This document shows positions 5,872 through 11,272 of a DNA stretch of 11,272 bases, piece after piece. The position numbers and the translations under genes were made by a program. Below the pieces are notes generated by a model. It made no database searches. It saw only the letters and a list, made by a program, of their open reading frames with translations, and was not told the origin of the DNA. Origin of the DNA: Desulfuromonadales bacterium (GTDB taxonomy: Bacteria; Desulfobacterota; Desulfuromonadia; Geobacterales; Pseudopelobacteraceae); the NCBI GenBank assembly GCA_015688915.1, contig JAATGX010000309.1, positions 1 through 11,272 on the forward strand, read 5' to 3'. How positions within the stretch are numbered: the stretch's first letter is position 1; each line of letters opens with the position of its first letter.

Positions 5872-6654
5872 ATGCCTCTCGAAAGCGACAAACTGATCAT
5901 AGCTGGGCGTGAATTCAATTCGCGCCTGATGGTGGGAACCGGCAAGTACGCCAGCTTCCAGCAGATGGCCCAGGCCCTGGAGATCTCGGGGGCCGAGATC
6001 ATCACCGTGGCCGTGCGGCGGGTCAACATCTCCGATCGGAGCAAGGAGTCGCTGCTGGATTACATCGACCCGAAGCGGTACACCCTGCTCCCCAACACCG
6101 CCGGCTGCTACACGGCCGATGATGCGGTGCGCACCTGCCGCCTGGCCCGCGAGGCCGGGTTGTCAGACTTCGTCAAGCTGGAGGTGCTGGGCGACGAAAA
6201 GACCCTTTTCCCGGACAACGAAGAGTTGCTCAAGGCAGCCAAAATACTGGTGAAGGAGGGGTTCACCGTGCTCCCGTACACCAGCGACGACGTGATCATG
6301 TGCCGCAAGCTGGAAGACATCGGCTGCGCCGCGGTCATGCCGCTGGGCGCCCCCATCGGCAGCGGCCTCGGTATCCGCAACCCCTATAACATCCGCATCA
6401 TCCTGGAGACGGTCAAGGTGCCGGTCATCGTGGACGCGGGCGTGGGTTCCGCCTCGGACACCGCCATTGCCATGGAGTTAGGCTGCGACGGCGTGCTCAT
6501 GAATACGGCCATTGCCGGTGCCCAGGACCCGATCGCCATGGCCGAGGCCATGAAGCTGGCGATCATTGCTGGCCGGCTCTCCTACAAGGCCGGCCGTATC
6601 CCCCGGAAGCTCTATGCCAATGCGTCCAGCCCAATCGAAGGGTTGCTGGCGTAG
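5872..6654 (+). CDS. thiG: Thiazole synthase ThiG
   Basis: ThiG is a cytoplasmic TIM-barrel enzyme that condenses 1-deoxyxylulose 5-phosphate, dehydroglycine and the sulfur of ThiS thiocarboxylate into the thiazole moiety of thiamin. At 260 residues it is of normal length. Seen: the opening LIIAGREFNSRLMVGTGKY (9-25), VAVRRVN (46-52), LLPNTAGCYTADDAVR (72-87), FVKLEVLGD with Lys102 placed to form the Schiff base with the sugar phosphate, MPLGAPIGSGLGI (156-168) and the phosphate-binding VIVDAGVGSASDTAIAMELGCDGVLMNTAI (185-214). The ATG at 5872 has AGGAGA (5859-5864) at 7 nt spacing. An in-frame GTG at 5833 lies inside the repeat and is rejected. The 163 bp gap from thiS is unusually wide because of that repeat. 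The plain ThiG form is not fused to ThiS or ThiF. Confidence 0.97.
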   Translation: MPLESDKLIIAGREFNSRLMVGTGKYASFQQMAQALEISGAEIITVAVRRVNISDRSKESLLDYIDPKRYTLLPNTAGCYTADDAVRTCRLAREAGLSDFVKLEVLGDEKTLFPDNEELLKAAKILVKEGFTVLPYTSDDVIMCRKLEDIGCAAVMPLGAPIGSGLGIRNPYNIRIILETVKVPVIVDAGVGSASDTAIAMELGCDGVLMNTAIAGAQDPIAMAEAMKLAIIAGRLSYKAGRIPRKLYANASSPIEGLLA

Positions 6655-6672
6655 GCGGGATGTGTCCGTTTC

Positions 6673-6688
6673 GGGCGAGGCATCGCCC
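6673..6688 (+). other. Small hairpin in the thiG-thiE gap
   Basis: GGGCGA (6673-6678), a GGCA loop and TCGCCC (6683-6688) form a perfect 6 bp stem with a four-base loop. No T run follows, so it is not a terminator. It covers the only GAGG-like ribosome binding sequence before thiE and might affect its translation or mark an mRNA processing point. It could also be chance in G+C-rich DNA. Confidence 0.3.
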
Positions 6689-6697
6689 CGCTTCCTG

Positions 6698-7348
6698 ATG
6701 ACCACAATGCAACCTATTGATTTCACACTCTACCTGATCACCGACCGCACTCAGACCGGCGGCCGCCCCTTGGCAACAGTCGTTCGGCAGGCCCTGGCGG
6801 GCGGCGTGCGTGCCGTGCAATTGAGGGAGAAAGACCTCTCCGGCCGCGAACTGCTCACCCTGGCTGCGGAGATGCGGGAGATCACCCGCAGCTACGGCAG
6901 CCGGCTGATCATCAACGACCACCCGGAGATCGCCCTGGCCGTTGGTGCAGATGGTGTCCATCTTGGCGTCAATAGCCCGTCAATAGCCGAGGCGCGGGCT
7001 CTCCTGGGGCCGGACCGGTTGATCGGCTACTCGGCCCATGCCGTGGAAGAGGCCAGGCGAGCCGAGGCGGCCGGCGCCGATTTCATTACCTTTGGCCCGG
7101 TCTATGATACCCCTTCCAAGGCGGCCTACGGCGCACCGCTCGGCATCGGGCGACTGGCCGAGGCCGCCGCCGGCCTGACCATCCCGGTTTTTGCTCTGGG
7201 TGGTGTCAAAAAAACGTCAGTTGCGGAAATAATAGCAGCCGGCGCGGCGGGCATTTCCCTGATCTCGGCCATCATCGCGGCAGCCGATCCCCGGTCAGCA
7301 GCGACATCCCTCGTGAAAACGCTGGAACAGCATGTCATCCATCCCTGA
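6698..7348 (+). CDS. thiE: Thiamin-phosphate synthase ThiE
   Basis: ThiE joins HMP pyrophosphate to thiazole phosphate to form thiamin phosphate. The 216-residue TIM barrel shows LYLITDR (11-17), the pyrophosphate site VQLREKDLSGREL (40-52), LIINDHPEIALAVGADGVHLG (70-90), IGYSAH (109-114), DFITFGPVYDTPSK (128-141) and the phosphate-binding loop regions FALGGV (165-170) and AAGAAGISLISAI (180-192). The start is uncertain: ATG 6698 is preferred and ATG 6707 is possible, but neither has a well-spaced ribosome binding site (GAGG at 6677-6680 is 17 nt away). Longer readings run back into thiG and lack homology. A GGGCGA/TCGCCC hairpin (6673-6688) fills the gap after thiG. The 3' end overlaps the next gene by 17 bp. 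Confidence 0.95.
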   Translation: MTTMQPIDFTLYLITDRTQTGGRPLATVVRQALAGGVRAVQLREKDLSGRELLTLAAEMREITRSYGSRLIINDHPEIALAVGADGVHLGVNSPSIAEARALLGPDRLIGYSAHAVEEARRAEAAGADFITFGPVYDTPSKAAYGAPLGIGRLAEAAAGLTIPVFALGGVKKTSVAEIIAAGAAGISLISAIIAAADPRSAATSLVKTLEQHVIHP

Positions 7349-8279
7349 AACCATTCATCCCCAGTTGCATATCCACTCCTACGGCCTTTACCTGCGGCGC
7401 CGCTTCGGCTGCCGCGTCAGCAAGGTCAACGTGGACGCCGGCTTCACCTGTCCCAACCGCGACGGCAGCAAGGGGACCGGCGGCTGCATCTATTGCAACA
7501 ACGTCTCTTTCTCACCCAGGGATACCCGGCCGGTCATCCCCCTGGAAGAGCAGATGGCGCACGGCATGGCCTACCATCGGCAGCGCCTTGGTTCGGAAAA
7601 ATTCATCGTCTATTTCCAGAAATACACCAACACCTATGGGTCGATGGAGCATTTGGCCGATCTGTACCGCCGGGCCCTGGACCATCCGGATGTGTTCGGC
7701 ATCTCGGTCGGCACCCGCCCCGACGCCCTGACCGACGAGGCCCTGGAGTTGCTGACGGAGATCGCCCGGGACCGCTATGTCTGCCTGGAGTTGGGTTTGC
7801 AATCCATGGATGACGATATTTTGACGAGAATCAACCGTGGACACACTCTGGAGGACTTTCTTTCCGCCGTAAGGCGCGTTGATGGTCACGGGTTTGACAT
7901 CTGCGCCCACCTGATCTACGGTTTTCCCGGCGAGACGGCTGAAGGGTTTTTGAAAACAGCCGATCTGATGGCGTCTCTCCCGATCGACTCGATCAAACTG
8001 CATCAACTGCACGCCGTGGAGGATACGGAGCTGGCGCGGATGTACCGGGCCGGCGAATTCACGCCGCTTACGCTTGAGGAGTATGTAAGTGTCGCAGCCG
8101 ATTTTCTGGAGCGGTTACCGGCACGTATCACGGTCCAGCGCCTGTACGGATCGGCGCCGCTGGCGATCCGCGTGGCGCCCCAGTGGGGGCTGAAGAATAA
8201 TCAGATGTGGTTCGCAGTTGTCAATGAGTTGACTCGGCGCGGGACGTGGCAGGGGTGCCGGATCTCACGTCGCCCGTAA
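7332..8279 (+). CDS. TIGR01212/YhcC-family radical SAM protein
   Basis: This cytoplasmic radical SAM protein of 315 residues has the cluster motif FTCPNRDGSKGTGGCIYC with C40, C52 and C55. The CX11CX2C spacing differs from the common CX3CX2C and resembles the Elp3-related and YhcC groups. Other family stretches are VYFQKYTNTYG (93-103), GISVGTRPDAL (123-133), YVCLELGLQS (149-158), RINRGHT (166-172), LIYGFPGE (194-201), IKLHQLHAVEDTELARMY (221-238) and the closing TWQGCR (305-310). I know of no firmly established substrate for the family. The ATG at 7332 lies inside thiE (17 bp overlap) with GGAA at 7324-7327 as a weak ribosome binding site, so it is probably translationally coupled to thiE and under the TPP riboswitch. 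Its 3' end overlaps the convergent ABC permease gene by 15 bp. Confidence 0.9.
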   Translation: MSSIPETIHPQLHIHSYGLYLRRRFGCRVSKVNVDAGFTCPNRDGSKGTGGCIYCNNVSFSPRDTRPVIPLEEQMAHGMAYHRQRLGSEKFIVYFQKYTNTYGSMEHLADLYRRALDHPDVFGISVGTRPDALTDEALELLTEIARDRYVCLELGLQSMDDDILTRINRGHTLEDFLSAVRRVDGHGFDICAHLIYGFPGETAEGFLKTADLMASLPIDSIKLHQLHAVEDTELARMYRAGEFTPLTLEEYVSVAADFLERLPARITVQRLYGSAPLAIRVAPQWGLKNNQMWFAVVNELTRRGTWQGCRISRRP

Positions 8280-9431
8280 CGCCTCCACGATATTCATCCG
8301 TGCCGCCCGCACCGCCGGCAGCAGTCCCCCCACGAATCCCATGACAAGGGAGAACAGGAGAGACTTCCCGGCGATGCCGAAGGTCAGGCTGAAGCTGAAG
8401 GCCAGCTCGGCAAAGGTCTGCCAGTTCATGGTGGAGATGGTGATGAGCTGCATGAAGGAGGCGCAGAATATCCCCAGCAGTCCCCCCACCAGCCCGAGAA
8501 ACAGCGATTCCAGCACAAAGGCGGCCAGGATGCTCGCCTTGCCGAAACCGAGGGCGCGCAGGGTGCCGATCTCGATGACCCGGTTGGCCACGGCGGCATA
8601 CATGGTGATCATGGCGCCGATCACCGCCCCCAGTGAGAAGATGATTGTCAGGGTCAGGCCGAGGATGCGCAGGAATTTCGCCATCATCTCGGACTGGTCG
8701 GCGTAGTAGCGCGTCTCCCGCTTGGCCTCCAGGGTCAGACGCGGATTTCCCTCGATGTTCGATTTTACCCGCTCAAACTCCGACGAATCGCGCAGCCGGA
8801 AGATAATCGAGGAATAGACCGGCCTGCGGAACGCCTGCATCAGTTGGTCCGCGTCCCCCCAGATCTCGGAGTTGAAGCCGGTGGTCCCCGCGCTGAACGT
8901 ACCCACCACGGTCCAGTCGCGCATGCCGAAGCGCAGTCGTTCGCCGATCCCGCCCCCCTGGAAGCGCTCGGCAATGCTCTTTCCGGCAATGACCTCGTCC
9001 GAGCCGGACCTGGGCATGCGCCCCGCAATCAGTCGCACCTGGGGCCGGAGCGCCAGGCCGGCGCTCCCCACCCCCCGGATCACCACGTTGGCCGGCTTGG
9101 TTGTACCCCTTTTGACCAGATTGATCAGTACCACCAACTCTTTGTCCAGGAGCGGCTGGCCGTCCGCCCCCACGGCTACCTCCGGCAGGCTCTCCACAAT
9201 GGCCGCCTGGGCCCGCTCCACGCCGCTCTGCACCTCGGAGTTGGCCGACTTGCGGATCACTATGACGTTATCGTAGGAGCCGGTCGCCACCAGGGTCTGG
9301 CGCAATCCCTCGGCAAGCATCAGGGTGGCGGCAAAGACGAACACCACCAGCGCCATGCCCGATGCGGTGAGAACCGTGGTGAGCCGCCGGGTCCAGAGGT
9401 TTCGGAGGCTGTAGGAGTACGGTATGGCCAT
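8265..9431 (-). CDS. FtsX/MacB-like ABC transporter permease (second permease)
   Basis: This 388-residue inner-membrane protein has the type VII ABC permease layout: helix 1 at about 18-40, a periplasmic domain of about 210 residues (45-253), then three helices at about 254-280, 300-333 and 356-376. After helix 2, ANRVIEIGTLRALGFGKASILAAFVLES (282-309) is the typical FtsX cytoplasmic loop. LPAVRAARMNIVEALRAT (371-388) matches the usual family C-terminus. Its start overlaps the stop of the first permease by one base (TGATG), indicating coupled translation. Such permeases do not carry substrate through the membrane like classic channels; with the ATPase they drive lipoprotein release, efflux via partners or signalling. 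Cargo unknown. Confidence 0.92.
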   Translation of the reverse strand: MAIPYSYSLRNLWTRRLTTVLTASGMALVVFVFAATLMLAEGLRQTLVATGSYDNVIVIRKSANSEVQSGVERAQAAIVESLPEVAVGADGQPLLDKELVVLINLVKRGTTKPANVVIRGVGSAGLALRPQVRLIAGRMPRSGSDEVIAGKSIAERFQGGGIGERLRFGMRDWTVVGTFSAGTTGFNSEIWGDADQLMQAFRRPVYSSIIFRLRDSSEFERVKSNIEGNPRLTLEAKRETRYYADQSEMMAKFLRILGLTLTIIFSLGAVIGAMITMYAAVANRVIEIGTLRALGFGKASILAAFVLESLFLGLVGGLLGIFCASFMQLITISTMNWQTFAELAFSFSLTFGIAGKSLLFSLVMGFVGGLLPAVRAARMNIVEALRAT

Positions 9432-10585
9432 CAGCCGATCCTCCGCAGCCCGTCGGCAATCCTGATGGTCGCGCCCCGCCAGGTGGGGAAAACCGCCGCC
9501 ACGATCCCGACACCGCAGGCGGTCAGCATATCGAGACAGACCGTTCGCGTCGAGACGTTGAAATAGGGGAAAAACTGGGATAGTTCGGTTTCGATCCAGT
9601 GGGCGGCCGGAAAGGTGAGCAGCACCCCGGTTGCCCCGCCCAACAGGGCGATGAGCATCGATTCTCCGAAGACGATCAGAGCGATATGCGGTGCTCCGAA
9701 ACCGATGGTCTTCAGGGTGGCGTATTCGGAGATCCGCTCCCGCGCGGTCATGGCCATGGTGTTGGCCGCCACCACCATGATGATGACGATGACCACGTAG
9801 GAAACAATCTGGATGGCAATCATGATCGCTTCGGTCATGGAGACGAACCCCAATTGGAAAGCCCGTTCCGTCTCGGTCAGGGTTTCGGCCAGGGAATTCC
9901 TGAAGGTGATGTCCACCGCCTGCGATACCTCCGCCGCCAGGTCGGGGCGGGTCACGCCGATCATGTAGAAGCCGACCTGGTCGGCCCGCCGGGCAATCCC
10001 CTTCTTCAGGCTCTCGTTCAGGTAGTCCCAGTGGAAAAAGAACTGGGTTTCATCGGTACCCTTCTGCGCTCCCCGGTAAATCCCCCGCAGGACGAACTCC
10101 CATTGGCCGGGAAAGATCGTCCCCTTCAGGGTGATGATGTCGCCGATCTTCCAACCGTATTTGGCGGCCAGTTTCCGCCCCGCAACGGCTCCCTTCCGGT
10201 CATTGATGAATACCTTCCGATCCTCCGGAGGAAGGATGAACTCCGGATAGAGTTCCAGGTAGCTTTTCGGCTCCACGGCAAAATTGGCAAAGAAATGTTT
10301 TTCGTCGATGTAGATGCCGCCGAACCAGTTCCCCCAGGAGATGTTTTGCACGCCGGATATCTGGCGGATCCTGTCCTTGTAGGAGATCGGCAGGCTGAAG
10401 ATGAGGGAGATGGCGTTGCGCGAGACCAGGCGTGTGGCGGACGATTGTTCCACCCCCAGGTACCAGAGTCCCACCAGGGTGCGCAGCATGCCGAAGGCGA
10501 GGATGGCGACGGCCACGCCGATGACGGTCAGGGCTGTGCGCAACTTGTGGCGGAAGGCGTTGCGTATGATGAGCTTGAGGATCAT
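9431..10585 (-). CDS. FtsX/MacB-like ABC transporter permease (first permease)
   Basis: The 384-residue product shares the topology of its neighbour but differs clearly in sequence: helix 1 at about 18-42 after a basic start (MILKLIIRNAFRHKLRTALTVIG), a periplasmic domain of roughly 45-250 rich in aromatic residues, and helices at about 255-278, 300-325 and 348-367. The loop MTARERISEYATLKTIGFGAPHIALIVFGES (279-309) and the terminal VFPTWRGATIRIADGLRRIG (365-384) are family hallmarks. Two unlike permeases imply a LolC/LolE-style heterodimer rather than a MacB-style homodimer. It begins 4 nt after the ATPase stop. Its ribosome binding site is weak, fitting translational coupling. Role beyond type VII ABC transport not resolved. 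Confidence 0.92.
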   Translation of the reverse strand: MILKLIIRNAFRHKLRTALTVIGVAVAILAFGMLRTLVGLWYLGVEQSSATRLVSRNAISLIFSLPISYKDRIRQISGVQNISWGNWFGGIYIDEKHFFANFAVEPKSYLELYPEFILPPEDRKVFINDRKGAVAGRKLAAKYGWKIGDIITLKGTIFPGQWEFVLRGIYRGAQKGTDETQFFFHWDYLNESLKKGIARRADQVGFYMIGVTRPDLAAEVSQAVDITFRNSLAETLTETERAFQLGFVSMTEAIMIAIQIVSYVVIVIIMVVAANTMAMTARERISEYATLKTIGFGAPHIALIVFGESMLIALLGGATGVLLTFPAAHWIETELSQFFPYFNVSTRTVCLDMLTACGVGIVAAVFPTWRGATIRIADGLRRIG

Positions 10586-10589
10586 GGCA

Positions 10590-11272
10590 TCACGTTGTCA
10601 ACAACCCTTTTTCCAGGTGTCGGACGCAGTGGGCCTTTTCTGCCGCGCGGGGGTCATGGGTCACCATGATGATGGTCTTGCCGAATTCGCCCACGAGCCG
10701 GGCCATGAGCATCAGGATGTCTTCGGCCGAGACCCGGTCCAGGTCGCCGGTCGGTTCGTCCGCCACCAGGATGGCCGGGTCGCTGACAATGGCCCGGGCA
10801 ATGGCGACCCGCTGTTGCTGGCCGCCGGAGAGTTGAGAGGGGTAATGGTCCATCCGGTCGGTCAGGTTGACGACACCCAGGGCCAGTTCCACGTGTTCCC
10901 GCCGCTCTTTGCGGGACAGGGCGGTCAGCAGCAGCGGCAGTTCCACGTTCTCGAAGGCGGTCAGGACCGGCATCAGGTTGTAGAACTGGAAGATGAAACC
11001 GACGTTGGCGCTGCGCCAGCCGGCCAGTTCCGCCTCCGACAGGGCGGTTATGTCCACGCCTCCCCACCGGATCGTCCCGTTGTCCGCCTTGTCGATGCCG
11101 CCAATCAGGTTGAGAAGCGTGCTCTTGCCCGACCCGGACGGCCCCATGAGCGGCAGGAATTCCCCCTCGGGGATGGTAAAGGATATCCCCTCAAGCACCG
11201 GGATGACCTGGCTGCCGCGGCGGTACGATTTGGAGAGGTCGCGTATCTCGACTATGGGAGGTTTTGAAACAT
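10590..11272 (-). CDS. LolD/MacB-like ABC transporter ATPase, 5' end outside window
   Basis: This ATPase energises the two permeases encoded just downstream. The frame stays open to the window edge without an in-frame ATG, and the readable part starts VSKPPIVEIRDLSKSYRRG, so only a few codons are probably missing; a GTG at 11198 would remove the first conserved strand and is rejected. In the 226 readable residues: Walker A GPSGSGKST (43-51), Q-loop FIFQFYNLMP with Gln95, signature LSGGQQQR (148-154), Walker B ILVADEP (167-173), D-loop TGDLD and H-loop His205 in VTHD. FQFYNLMPVLTAFENVELPL is typical of the LolD/MacB/FtsE class. All catalytic motifs are intact. The promoter lies outside the window. 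Confidence 0.95.
   Translation of the reverse strand, partial: VSKPPIVEIRDLSKSYRRGSQVIPVLEGISFTIPEGEFLPLMGPSGSGKSTLLNLIGGIDKADNGTIRWGGVDITALSEAELAGWRSANVGFIFQFYNLMPVLTAFENVELPLLLTALSRKERREHVELALGVVNLTDRMDHYPSQLSGGQQQRVAIARAIVSDPAILVADEPTGDLDRVSAEDILMLMARLVGEFGKTIIMVTHDPRAAEKAHCVRHLEKGLLTT

Noticed and set aside
9599..10669. 356-codon plus-strand ORF opposite the first permease and ATPase end
   Set aside because: Composition full of Gly, Asp, His and Gln is typical of antisense translation of membrane genes; both genes beneath it are well supported.

Overview
The window reads as chromosomal sequence from a Geobacter-like, motile, anaerobic member of the Desulfuromonadota/Deltaproteobacteria. 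This is inferred from gene content and style (flbD-motA-motB block, thiSGE plus radical SAM operon, high but not extreme G+C); nothing in the sequence proves the genus. It is almost fully coding and mainly conserved. I see no tRNA, rRNA, CRISPR array, transposase, prophage or defence system.

Layout. (1) 13-1978, plus strand: metX (homoserine O-acyltransferase) followed 4 nt later by a TtcA-type tRNA thiolation enzyme. (2) 1859-5177, minus strand: a BioD/DRTGG-like P-loop protein, then flbD-motA-motB, almost touching one another, for the flagellar stator, then a small predicted membrane protein with a strong ribosome binding site whose 3' two thirds lie antisense to the end of the ttcA gene. 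(3) 5178-5507: a control region with closely interleaved divergent promoters, a textbook TPP riboswitch and a clean intrinsic terminator, with a visible antiterminator pairing. (4) 5508-8279, plus strand: thiS-thiG-thiE and an overlapping TIGR01212/YhcC-type radical SAM gene. A MITE-like palindromic repeat sits between thiS and thiG. (5) 8265-11272, minus strand: a MacB/LolCDE-class ABC transporter made of one ATPase (5' end outside the window) and two FtsX-like permeases. It converges on, and overlaps by 15 bp, the radical SAM gene.

How the parts work together. ThiS carries the sulfur, ThiG makes the thiazole ring and ThiE joins thiazole to the pyrimidine to give thiamin phosphate. The end product TPP closes the loop by terminating transcription before thiS. 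The radical SAM protein overlaps thiE and so should come under the same control. FlbD, MotA and MotB form the motor-power module. The ABC genes form a mechanotransmission-type transporter at the inner membrane whose cargo cannot be read from sequence.

There is no obvious new multi-gene system. The points most worth a second look are the small membrane ORF antisense to ttcA, the TPP-controlled radical SAM protein of unknown role, the stand-alone BioD/DRTGG protein divergent from the riboswitch, the repeat inserted within the thi operon and the long C-terminal tail on FlbD.
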